A stretch of 64,000 nucleotides of DNA, from assembly GCA_963920665.1 (NCBI GenBank), contig OY987268.1, positions 11,100,501 through 11,164,500 on the forward strand. The letters run 5' to 3'. Below the pieces are notes generated by a model. That model had not been told where the DNA came from and did no database searches. It worked only from the letters and a program-made list of their open reading frames with translations. This DNA is from Straminergon stramineum. Taxonomy: Eukaryota; Streptophyta; Bryopsida; Hypnales; Calliergonaceae. A program made the position numbers and the translations under genes. Of the stretch, positions 34,030 through 45,049 are shown piece after piece (position 1 is the stretch's first letter; every line of letters starts with the position of its first letter).

Positions 34030-35726
34030 ATGGCTAAACGGCAGAAGTCCTTGAGGGACCATTTTTTTGCAAAGTCTAGGGAAGTGGAAGTTCTTTAGAC
34101 AATGTCTGAGTCCTCTGGTTGTCCCAAAATTGGTGAATCAAGCATTGATCAACCTCCCCCTTCAGATGCAGAGATTGCCCAAAGTCAATGGAAAGAGCAA
34201 TGGTGCATTCAATTTGAATGGCTCCATTTCTCTCTAGACATTGGCAAGGTTTTTTGCAAGGTATGTAGGGATAAGGGGGGCCGTTCAGCATATGCGAAAG
34301 AGGGCTCCAAAAATTTAAAAGTAAGTGCTTTCCAAGATCACACTCAATCCAATGAACATAGACGTCTTACTTGGGCATTGCAAAGTAGTGGGAAGGTGAT
34401 GGAGAAGGCAATCATCCAAGGTCAAAGGGCGTGTGATGAGGCTATGGCTTCACTATTTCAGGTAGCATACTTTTTAGGGAAGCAATCCTTACCCTACTCC
34501 AAATTTCCCTCTTTATGCAAATTGCTGGTGAGCGTCAAAGCTCCAATGACCTTATCTATCTATCACAATGAGAAAGCATGTGCTGATATAATATGATGCA
34601 TTTCTATTATGATTCAAAAGAAAATCATTAATCATGTTCAAAATTCACCATTCTATGGTATCATGATTGATGAATCCATAGATATTAGTGTGATAGGGCA
34701 CCTTGTTATTTTTGCTACCATAATCAAGGAAGGTTTGCCTGTCACTGTTTTTCTAGGTCTGCTGTAGATAGAAGGGGGAAAGAAGGACGCAATTGTGATT
34801 TACGAAACATTAAATTTGTGGATGTAACCACCATAGGTAGCATAGTGCGTACAGAGATAGTACAAATTCGAATGTTGTTTATTGTAGAAACTACTGATTT
34901 GAACACAGACACGTTCAACCAAGACATTGGATATTACGTGCTTCTTGAGTATGGCCCTTTTGGGGGTCATTTGAGGAAGCTTGCAAGTGAGATTAGGGGG
35001 AATATGTTCCATGGGTTTGAAATGCAACGCTTTAGGTTAGGAACTGACTTGGAGGAGGCTCTACAATTTCAACATTCTTTTGTAGAGGCGGTTTGTTGGG
35101 GTCTGAATGCTAGATTTTGTGACAATGACATTATGTCTTGTTTCAAAATACTTAATCCTTCTAATATGCCATCCAAGCAGGTCGGTTTACAAAGTTGGGG
35201 TGTCACCGAGTTGGACACTTTGCTAGCATTGTATGGAATTGATCGCTCACATGCTAGTTTTTCCTTCCCCCCTCTTCTTAATGTGCAAGCTTGTAAGCAA
35301 GAGTTTTTATCCTTCAAATTGCAATGTACAACTGAATGGGGGGACAAAACCTTTCGAGATTTGTGGGGTATGATCACATGGAATCATGCCTTACAAACAC
35401 ATTACCCTAATTTGATTGTCCTTGCAGAATTAGCTAGAGTGCAGTGTATCTCAACGGCTACATGTGAGAGAGCTTTCAGTGTCTAGAATTTGATAAAATC
35501 TCGTGTTAGGAATAGGCTGGGAAGTAAAAACTTGGAAGCATTGCTTAGAATTGCTTTAGAGGGACCCAAGGAGGAGTTTGATGATATACTCCAAGATGCC
35601 ATACGCTTATGGAAGAATGAAAAGAAATACAAATTTCATTATGCTAACCCATCTATTTATTTGTCTACTCTAGCCACAAGTCTAAGTGCAAGTAATGCAT
35701 CTTCTTCATTTGGAGATGTACATTAG
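34030..35726 (+). pseudogene. Decayed hAT-superfamily transposase (TTF/BED-type zinc finger and C-terminal dimerisation domain)
   Basis: The frame opens with MAKRQKSLRDHF and meets an in-frame TAG at 34096. It then continues through a zinc-finger-like part (CKVC followed by H-x5-H in QDHTQSNEH, about 34250-34365), stops at 34594 and about 34764, and shifts frame near 34800, where much of the catalytic core seems deleted. The C-terminal part (34818-35486) ends in the hAT dimerisation signature (CISTATCERAFSV). It is interrupted by a TAG where the family usually has a codon one step away, and then continues 35490-35726 (NLIKSRVRNRLGSKNLEAL, WKNEKKYKFHY). Domain order matches the ZNF862/KIAA1586-like hAT group. 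At least four stops and one shift make it inactive. Element ends were not found. Confidence 0.85.
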
Positions 35727-35879
35727 CAAGAGACACCATTATCATAGCTTGTGTGGCATTATTGCATTTTGTTTTTGTGCACATGTGGTTTTGATTCTTT
35801 TGAATGGTGTTTTGTGGGCATGTCGTACTAACCAACCTCCCCAAAATGTATGGAACCTCTCTTGGATTTGTGCATTTTT

Positions 35880-36002
35880 GGAAGGTTGAATCCTTGGCCC
35901 TAAATCAGTAGGGGCAATGCTAGGTTCAAATCCTACCAGGGATATTGCAATATGCAAATGAACCCCATCAAAGCAAAACAAAACAACTTAAGCAAGAAAA
36001 AA
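35880..36002 (+). repeat. Possible tRNA-derived SINE piece
   Basis: GGTTCAAATCC (B-box-like, with a TAGG/CCTA stem) follows TGGCCCTAAATCAGTAGG (weak A box), and the unit ends in AAAGCAAAACAAAACAAC. Too degenerate to be a tRNA gene. Confidence 0.3.
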
Positions 36003-36369
36003 AATTTAGAAACGAATGGATTTACAAAGTTAAGGAAATTTTCCAAATGAAATTTGACAATGGTGGCAATGCCACCGGGAGGAAAATGAAGTTGTAGGAA
36101 ATGGACCGAGAAGTTTTTCTACCTTTCAGCACACTTCCGGACAAATTTCGAGAAAACCGAGGTAGATGAAAATATTTAGGAAATCCACCAATTTTCCTAC
36201 AGAACTTCCCAAACTATGTACTAATCAAGAACCAAATTTGGCAAAGTAGGATGGAGTAATTTTGATTAGGAAGTGATTAACAACAATTAATGTTGGTACA
36301 ATTCCTAGGCAATTGTGGTGCATTACAATTGGCCACACAACTCTCAATACTGGGACTAACCTTTGTTGG

Positions 36370-36600
36370 ATTTTGCAACCAATCCTTGGTCAAAAATAGG
36401 AAGGTCTATATGACCATTATGGGTAGAACAAAATCTTGAGCTTAAGATTTATAGTAATTACTTTTTGAGAAAGAAAAATCTGAAAAATTATGAAAACCTT
36501 ATAAACTCTATTTCTGCTTATGGGAAAATTTCCCACTGTTGAAACCTGCCTTGCAAGTATATGTATCTGCTTAAGTGGTCAAAAATGGGTCAGCTCCCTT
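36370..36600. repeat. Dispersed repeat shared with 20990-21215
   Basis: Second copy of the unit, adjacent to the region upstream of an L1 tail. Confidence 0.45.
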
Positions 36601-36939
36601 AATAGGGTTGAACTTGACAGGAATTGCCACTGATAAAACACCTTGATGCCAGATGAGCATCTGCCATGGGCCTCTCTTCTCTTTCCCTGCAATGAGAACA
36701 TTCAGTATGTGGATGGCCCATTGCCAAGCAAATTGGGCGGCATGGCATTCCCAGAAGCCGTGAAGAAAGCCCTCTCATTTTCAATATGGACTTCCAGCAA
36801 CCAAACTCTCCAAGTCTCCATGTGAAATTTAATCAATGAAGAAATATGTACCCAAGATGTCAGATTCTTAGGATATAATAAGTTATACTGTACAGGTGCA
36901 TGTGAAGACCACCTCATTCCAAGTGTTTGTCCTTTTAGT

Positions 36940-37000
36940 AGGTTCCACCTTTTCTTTTTCTTTTTTGAAACAAATGAAATGGAATTTCATTGCAAAGGGC
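36940..37000 (-). repeat. L1-type 3' tail
   Basis: The minus strand reads TGCAATGAAATTCCATTTCA then TTTGTTTCAAAAAAG-like tail sequence, matching the 30.5 kb and 61.05 kb tails. Minus-strand frames at 36599-36917 may be more of the same element but carry no signature I can assign. Confidence 0.5.
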
Positions 37001-37098
37001 AGGTTCCACCCTTAAATGGGTTTCTCTCTCTCCAAGTGTTTGTCCTCAGACAGGGTTGACTGGATCCATAAATCCACATTCATTTCCCCAAGACCAGG

Positions 37099-37341
37099 GC
37101 CGGGGTGAATTGACCCCCTTGCTCGTCCCCCAAGTCAAGTCAATCCAGGGGTGCATGTAAAAAAAAGACCCCCTATTTTGTGCTTCATTAATTTGTCTTC
37201 TGTAACTCCTCTGGCTTTTTTAGGGCCTGTGATTGTGATTGCAAATATGAATTCAAAATTTGCAAATTTTAACATGCATGGCAAATAAAAAATTTCAGGG
37301 TTTCCCTTGGGGATGAGTGAGGGGGTCAATCCACCCTGGCC
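37099..37341. mobile_element. K-type MITE
   Basis: GCCGGGGTGAATTGACCCCC at left, GGGGGTCAATCCACCCTGGC at right. The body (GTGCATGTAAAA, TTTGTGCTTCATTAATTTGT, GCAAATATGAATTCAAAA) is shared with three other copies. Confidence 0.75.
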
Positions 37342-37560
37342 AATACTTACCAGTATCTGCAATACTTTTGTGATCAGTAACTTATTGCATGGAATAACTT
37401 ACCACATATGTTACAGACTGATGAAGACCAAGAGTGTCCAGAAGACTGGCTCCACATTTGTCTAGAAGTGTCCATCCAAGTGCATTTATTTTGTTGGCTG
37501 ATGAATGTCTGTAATATCCACTCGTCAGTACAATTGATGAATATTCCTGCACTTGGGAAC

Positions 37561-38730
37561 TAAGGTAGGAGGCTCTTAACCCCTAAATGCCCAAGGCTTG
37601 TTTGGAGCTCCTTGAAATTTGATCTAAATTGAACAAAAAGTCAACATTTTCATAAGTTGTACCAATTTCTTTTGAATTGTAACCGTACAAATTCAAACTA
37701 GACATGGTAGAGATCACATAGGAAAAGAAAACATAACAATATCACTTACAGATTGAAAGATTATAATGTTTGATCATGAGGGTGTAAAAATTGTGAAAAT
37801 TTTTCAATTCACTTTTTGCATGTCAACTCTAAAAAGTTGGTCACTAAAAAAATATGAGGTTATAAGGTCTAGCATGCACAACCCCAATCAATTTATGGTT
37901 TTTCAAAATCTATTCTATAGTTTTTAAAAATGAATTTCTAATGTGATTTTGCCTCCAAGATCTAGTGTATTTGAGGTTCATTTTCAAGAGCCCTCAACAC
38001 TATGGGAAGTCAAGATTGCGATGGGCATCCATGCACTAAATCTTCTATAGAAAAATCATAATCCTTTATTTTTCAGATCAACTTTTTGATCCTAAAACTA
38101 GACTTCAAAAAGAATTCTCCAAAAATACAAAATAATAATAATACCAATTTGGTTGGCTTTTACTTAACTTCAAAGTTTTCAAAACACCAGAATCTGGTGC
38201 CCTGGGCATTTAGGGGTTAAATGGAGCAGCTAAGGGCAAAGCTGCTGCTCGTGGGGAATCTATGGAGTTGACCATTTGGGGAAATTTATGGCACAAGAAA
38301 AAGTGAGAAAGCAATCAACAACTAATTTTTGCAAAACTTTGTGAGTGAAATTGAATTAAATACAGAATTTTAAAGTGAGTATGGAGTAGGGTGCTCGTCT
38401 TGCTCATAGCATGCCTTTGAATTGAACAAATGCATCCAAAAAGTAATTACATTGGTGCTTTCCATGGTTCATGGAAGTCTTAAATTATATTTCAGGCACT
38501 TCATGAACTGCAATATTTTTTAAGCTAAATGAACGAATGATTCTACTACTTCAAGCTACACTCATGAGAGGAACAAATGTCAAGACCTTGGTGTCCAATA
38601 AATAAACACTAGTGCTACCCTTTCTTGGCTACGGAAAGGGTGATCCATATCCAAAACCCTCTTGCATAGTTTATGCCTACCTATATGGTCCATTGAAAAT
38701 GACCCTCACAAGTTCGAGCCTCCTACCTTA
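37561..38730. mobile_element. J-type element with TAAGGTAGG termini, carrying a D element
   Basis: Perfect 15-bp inverted termini TAAGGTAGGAGGCTC and GAGCCTCCTACCTTA. Removing the nested D element leaves about 525 bp. Confidence 0.75.
37576..38220 (+). mobile_element. TTAA-target MITE, subfamily D, nested in a J element
   Basis: TTAA-CCCCTAAATGCCC at left, GGGCATTTAGGGG-TTAA at right: perfect inverted ends. It lies directly inside the left terminus of the J element 37561-38730. Confidence 0.85.
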
Positions 38731-38878
38731 TAGTAAATTTTGTTAGTAACCTACTTGTTCCAATAGTGGTGGAGAAACATGTGATTGGCAAAAAAGAGGA
38801 AAAGGAATAATTCATTGTGTTTGATCTACAATTTGGCAAGTCTTCTATAGGGTAGGGGAGTTAAGATATAAGGTAGAC

Positions 38879-39081
38879 AAACCCATTACCACCCCCTCAC
38901 CCAATACCACCTGAATGTTGTGCCCTCATTGAATCTATGATGAGAATTTATGACAGTAGTACATGCCTTAACTTCACAAAAAGACATGTATTATAGTTTT
39001 ACATTCTCACTCTAGAATCAATGAGGGTCCTAAATTTAGGTGGTATTGGATTAGGGAGTGGTATTGGATAAAGCTACCTTA
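38879..39081. mobile_element. Small J-like fold-back element
   Basis: TAAGGTAG at left and CTACCTTA at right. Long imperfect inverted arms include CCAATACCACCT/AGGTGGTATTGG and CCCTCATTGA/TCAATGAGGG. Confidence 0.7.
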
Positions 39082-39169
39082 TCATATCTTTTTGGAAATG
39101 AGCTAAATTTCTTTTCAATTTGGGTCAAGTGACCATCATCTACAAGTCATACACTCAACGCAACGGATA

Positions 39170-40404
39170 GTAAGGTAGGAGGTCCTAAAATTGACCCGGC
39201 TCTAACATAGTCTTTTATGAAAAAGAGAGGTATATTTTGCTTTCTTTGAACAATGCACCATCAATGTATAAATTATGTACATTTCAAGAGGTGGATGCTT
39301 TTCATCACCATTGAGCCTCGTCTTCAAAAATTTGTAATTAATTCCACAAAGTTCCAAAATACAAGCATTGAATTTGGATTAAGTGCTAGTTCTATCTATC
39401 TTTCAAGGAAATTTTATAATAAAATATTTGAAGGAGTTTAGCTTTCCCATAAATGCAATTAGTAGGTAAATGGTTGCTTTAACCCCTAAAGTCCCAGGAC
39501 CATTTTTCTATCAAAAATGACTCCAAACTGCCAATTTTGCTACATTCACACAAGAAAATAAAAAAATGTTTTTTTAGAATCTAACCATAGGATCTTGTAC
39601 TTCATTGACCTTAGATCATGTGGTAAAAATTTCATGAAGTTTGACCTCACATATTGGAAGACATCAACATCCAAAGCTGGAAAAATAAGTTTTTTTGGAC
39701 ATTGGCTTGCAAATTCACATGACTTTGACTGTCATTTATGGAAAAAATTTGCACTACAAACTTTGAATTAAATTTTTTTTGTGTTGAAGAATTCAGGTGA
39801 AAGTCTAGTAAAAAATTTCAAAAAATAAACACTTGATTTTCAATCTTTAAAAAATTATTAACTAGAAGTAGGTCCAAGATTGAAACAAACAAACAAATTA
39901 TTAATAGCTCTATGATGGGATTGAAATACTATAATCCCAACGGGTCAAATTTTTTTAGTAACCAAACTTAACCTTGTCAAATAATGTTTTTTGAAAAATT
40001 GTGAAAATTGCATTAAAAAATGAATCCTACATGTTATTTTTTCAAGAAGATTCTTTCATTGTCCAGAACTTTCACATAACAAATCCAAATTCAATGAATC
40101 AAAGCTTCCCCCATAAATAAAATTACAATCTATGAAAAACTAATTTTTAAAATTTAAAATTTAATTTTTGTGTGAGAATTTCTGCCTGCCACATCGAAAA
40201 AAAGGACTTTTTGTGCTAGAGCTTTTTCTCCTGGGCACCAAATGAAATGAAAATTACATTTTCAGAGAGCTATAGTGTTTTTCTATCTTCACAAAAAAAT
40301 TCAAAAAATCAAGATGAATATTGAGACCACAGGAGCATGCCCCAAATCCATTTTGTTCCCTTAAGGGACACTAGGACTTTAGGGGTGAAGGACTTGCTAC
40401 CTTA
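39170..40404. mobile_element. J-type element carrying an E element
   Basis: Termini TAAGGTAGGAGGTCC and GGACTTGCTACCTTA. Most of its length is the nested E element (39479-40389). Confidence 0.6.
39479..40389 (+). mobile_element. TTAA-target MITE, subfamily E, nested in a J element
   Basis: Left end TTAA-CCCCTAAAGTCC, right end GGACTTTAGGGG-TGAA (TTAA mutated). It lies between the TAAGGTAGGAGGTCC and GGACTTGCTACCTTA ends of a J element, so it inserted into that element. Confidence 0.75.
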
Positions 40405-40574
40405 TCCCCAAGTTCGACCAAATTAATTTGATTTAGGACCTAAGCATAGTTCTTGGGGGCAAAATGGCCAAGTTGGGAAGGTCCACTAGGTAGTGGTGTT
40501 TTGTTGTGTCACAGTTTTCTTCAACAGAATTGATAATAACTGAAAAACAAACAACAAAAATATTAAATATAGCA

Positions 40575-41533
40575 TTAACCCCTAGGGACCAAACAGTGTT
40601 TTTTTTGGCAATATAACGATTTGGGGTAGCTCACTATGAATGGAATTTTTATGTTTTTTCTTTGAAATTTTGTATCAACATGTGCCCAAGGAGTAGCTTC
40701 ATGGCCCAACAATTTTCATAACTTTTGAATACATGGTTAAAAAGTTATTGTATGATATATAGTTTTCATTGCTAGATGGGTAGTCCGGGCAACAAAAAGA
40801 AATTCTCTAAAAATCACTTCTTTTTCAAAATAAAAATTTGAAATTGGTTTTCGAGATTTATATATATGTGAAAAGCTTTTAATCCTTCCATTTTGATTTA
40901 TGAGATGAAAGTTATGAAGAGTTTTAGTTGTAGGTAGTTTGTAGGTAGTAATGGAATCTTTACCCTAAAATAAATTTTGAAGACCTTTATTTAACTCAAT
41001 TTTTAATATTTTTGTAAAAAAATAAAAGCATGAGGTGTATATTGTTTATTAAAACATTTAATCTAACCATTGGAATTGGAATTTTTCAATTCCATAAATA
41101 AATTATTAACAATTTAATATTTTGAATCATTCTCTACTTCTTTCTGCTTACCAATTTTTTCCTATATGTTGTACAATTCCAAATGATCTAAAATTTTTCA
41201 AACATGTAGCCAACATGACTTGAAGAATGAAGCCAAAGATTTAAAACCATTTAGGACATTTTTTTATAATGATCTGACCTTGTGAAGTGTAGCTGCCCGA
41301 GTTTTCACTGAGCCAAAAAAAGGCTTTTTGATACTTCAAATACTAATATCTTGCAATCTACATAGTGGAAATTCCTGAAATTTTTTCTACACCTTCCCAA
41401 ACCAGCTTAATACAAGATCCTGCAGTTATATTTGTCCAAAAATGTTGTTTTTTCTAAAATTTGGTACTTGTACTGAAAATGACAGTTTTGGAGCGTTTTT
41501 AGTGAAAACATAGTTAAATACATTTAGGGATTA
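40575..41533 (-). mobile_element. TTAA-target MITE, subfamily A, inverted
   Basis: TTAA-CCCCTAGGGACC at left, CATTTAGGGA-TTAT at right. Body collinear with 23905-24839. Confidence 0.8.
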
Positions 41534-41767
41534 TGAAAGAGAGAACAATGATTAGCTTTAATTGTTAACCTAAAGGATGGGTGAATTACCCAATTCAAAC
41601 AATTGAGATTAAAGGCACTTGCTACATCAATGGAAATTGTCCATATTTAAAAAAAAAAAAAGGCGCTTGCGAAAATTGAGGTGGTGGGGGGAATATGGTA
41701 GATTCTCGTAAAACATGATGGAATGGTGGATGAGTTGCATATGCTAGAACCACCCATTACTAACCAC

Positions 41768-42413
41768 TTAAAATACCCAAGGCTTGTCTAGAGCTTCTTG
41801 AAATTTGCTCTACATTGAACAAAAAGTCAACATTTTCTTAAGTTTTAGTGTTTTACCAATTTCTTTTGAATTTTAATTGTACAAATTCAAACTAGATATG
41901 TTAGAGATCTCATAAGAAAAGAAAACACAACAATATCACTTACAAATTGAAAGATTATAATGTTTGATTATGAGTATGTTAAAAGTATGAAAATTTTTCA
42001 ATTCTCTTTTAGCAAGTCAACTCAAAAAAGTTAGTCACTAAAAAAAATAAGGTTATAAGGCCTAGCATGCATGACCCCAATCAATTTATGGTTTTTCAAA
42101 ATCTATTCTATAATTTTTTTAAATGAATTTCTAATGTGAATTTTCCTCTAAGATCTAGTATATTTGAGGCTCATTTACAAGAGCCCTCAACACTACAAGA
42201 AGTCAAGATTGCAATGGGCATCCTTGCACAAAATCTTGATTAGAAAAACTATAATCCTTCATTTTTAAGATCATCTTTTTGATCCTAAAAATAGACTTCA
42301 AAAAGAGTTTTCCAAAAATACAAACTACTAATAATAGCAATTTGGTTGGGTTCTACTTAACTTCAAAGTTTTCAAAACACCAAAATCTAGTGCCTTGGGC
42401 ATTTAGGGGTTAA
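41768..42413 (+). mobile_element. TTAA-target MITE, subfamily D
   Basis: The left end is diverged (CTTAAAATACCC); the right end is GGGCATTTAGGGG-TTAA. Body collinear with 37576-38220. Confidence 0.8.
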
Positions 42414-44109
42414 GTATTTTGTGCATGATCTGGAACAACGTAAGGCAATATAAATTTTCTATCTTGTAGAAAGATAAAAATCACAGGGATTGCAAATTAG
42501 TGGTAATTTTTTGCCTTGAATTAAAATTATTATGAATTTTGGTAGTCAAAAGTTAATATGGACCCATTCCCAATACATAGAGTCTTCCATAACTATTTAT
42601 TCAAAGATTACTTTCGTTCTCAAAACCAAGCACATGTGTCATGATAGTAATGGTTAGAAGATTTTGACGCCTTTATCTCCTTAGAGGGCCTGAAGTGCTT
42701 TTGTAAGCAAGAGGGACCCTGGAGGTGACTTCCGAAGCCTTGCAATAGTCTAGAAAGGGAGAAATGAGAAATTCTCAAGTAAACAAGGCGCAATAGCGCC
42801 CTAGATAAGAAGAGCATAGTAGCATGTCATATATACTTTGAAAGCTCTTGAGAAATCACTTTTAACCATCCAAAGAACGCATGATTTGAACTAGTAGGCT
42901 AGAAGTTTTACCCTTTCAAAGTTGGGGGGGGGGGCTCGATGGTATTGGGATACTCAAAGGCTAGAAGTGAAGGGTTCTCAAAGAATTTTTCAACAAAATA
43001 TGGCATGTAGCATATCATTGAAAAGTTATAAAGACAAGGAATCTATAATGCTAAGCATTATGAGGTTCTAAGATGGGAGCCAAAAGTTATGGCCAAGAAA
43101 AGGGCCGTGGTAAAGGCGTGACGTCACTTGTAGTGAACATGAATCTTTGGAGGGTCATAAATTTGTGAGAACTTGACAAAATGGGCCAAGTGAATAGTCC
43201 ATTGGCATCTACTCATCGTGTAAATATTCTAAATGGACTTACATGTGAAATTTGAAGCCCTAACTGCAAATTTACACTATTTAGAAGTTCAAAAGTCCAA
43301 ATACAATTGGAATTTGGTGATTTCGGTTGAAATGGATGGTCCTCCAAAATCCAAGAGGGTTTGGGAAGTATTTTTGATCCACAAGGGTCGAGGGGTCTGT
43401 TGAATGTCATAGAAAGTTCTACATGAGGGGTTGGTTTCACTCCTCTCCCCCCCTTGGAGCCTTAGTGAGTCCCGGTGATTTATAGTTGGTGATGTAACTT
43501 CATTACCAGCTTCAAGGCTCCATGGGACACTTGTGTATGTGTTTCATGGCATTAGTTGGATGAAATTCCGCTTTATACTAGGTCATTGATGATAGGTCCC
43601 TAGTTGTGAGTCTCGATTAGCATTGGGATGAAAGTAACAAATATACAACAGACCTAGTATTGAGTGGAGTGACAATTAAGGGCTGTTAGAACTGTAGTGA
43701 GTAGTGCCACCATGAGTCTTAGCATAGGAAGATGAAAGTTCTACTTATGTCACCAAGTGACATGCCAAATGTCACGAGTGGAGTGTGTGTTAGTAGTCCT
43801 AGGGATTGAAACTTGGTAATGCAATTTGAAAATGAAAACTAATGTTGTGGGTGTGGCATGTACAATATTAATTAGTTCATGCTCAAGTGATACTAGAATT
43901 GAAGTGTGGTGAGCCTTAAAAACTATGAAGGGCTTTCAAGGTTGTTTGGAGCTCTAAGGTGTTACTAAGGCCATCGTAGAGATGGTTGGAAACCAAGATT
44001 TGATGGTTAGAAATCAATCACTTCTCAATTGAATTTCCTAGTACCTATAGATTGGCCATGGGGCTTGGTTGGTAATGGATGGTTCTATTATAGTTCAAAT
44101 TGCACGTTG
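42414..44109. other. Spacer with no recognised gene
   Basis: Mixed-composition sequence with a G10 run near 42925 and short frames (42620-42817 and 43213-43440, minus) lacking signatures. Confidence 0.5.
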
Positions 44110-44372
44110 AATGAACCGACACCCATCTCTTACGGAAGTCATTCTAGTGTGCATGTAAAAAAAGACCATCTATTTTGTACTTGATTAAGTCATCTTTTGC
44201 ACTCATCCCGGCTGATGTAGGGCCTCTGATTACAAATGTGAATTCAAAATTTGCAAATTTTATCATGGGTGGCAAATAAAAAAATTCAGTATTTTCTCCA
44301 AAGGTAAAATGCAGGGCAATAAGGTGTCAATCCTCCCTGGCCGACGAGCGAGGGGATCGGTTCACCCCGGCC
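44110..44372. mobile_element. K-type MITE, left end diverged
   Basis: K body (GTGCATGTAAAA, AATTCAAAATTTGCAAATTT) with two successive right-end-like strings, GTCAATCCTCCCTGGCC and ATCGGTTCACCCCGGCC. Confidence 0.6.
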
Positions 44373-45049
44373 AAGGCAAAGTGGACATCCCATGGTGGAC
44401 GTACGTCCGATTTTTTCTGAAAACAAGTTCACGAATGTCCTTGCGGAGTCCTCCGGACGCCGACCTGCCCTTCCAGAAGAATCCAGCATGTGGGGAAGAG
44501 AGCGTGAGCACTGATCATCAAAAGCTTGCACCACTACCCTCCCCGCTGCCCTGCCCATCATAGCAACTAGTTTTGAGACTCTAGGGGAAAACCGAAAAAT
44601 AAACGCCGCAAATTGAACCACGATCAAATTGCTGGTGGTAAGTCATTCCTTCAACCAGTTGAACCAACCTACACAACTACGGAAGATGCCTAAGCAGAAT
44701 AAAAACAAATGCAATCCCGACACCTGCCCCAAGCAACCTCAAGCAACTGAACTGCCGAAGTTTCTATTGTAAGCCCCCTAATCAACGAACTCACCTGAAG
44801 ATAATCAAATGAAACTGGCAAGACGTGATCGACTGACTTTAACAATCCGCCCCAAGGCAAAGCGGATATCCCGATTGCAAGGCGGACGTACGTCTGATGT
44901 GTTTTTTTAAACAATTGAATGTCCTTACGGAGCATCCTCCGGACGCCGACTTACCCTTCCGGAAGAATGTGGCACGTGTTGAAGAGAGTGTGAGCATTGA
45001 TCATCAAAAGCTTGCTCCACTGCGCACCCTGCTACTAGGCCGCTCCCTG
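44370..45049. repeat. Two direct copies of a ~110-bp unit left of duplication copy 2
   Basis: Segments at about 44376-44535 and 44850-45020 share long matches, including GGACGTACGTC, CTCCGGACGCCGAC and GATCATCAAAAGCTTGC. They lie about 480 bp apart in the same orientation. Sequence between them is unrelated to copy 1. No gene is seen. Confidence 0.6.

Noticed and set aside
34818..35486. 222-codon frame as an intact gene
   Set aside because: It is the C-terminal part of the broken hAT transposase; the upstream frame is shifted and interrupted by stops.
35925..35945. tRNA gene (GGTTCAAATCC with paired arm)
   Set aside because: No acceptor, D or anticodon arms around it; better explained as a SINE remnant.
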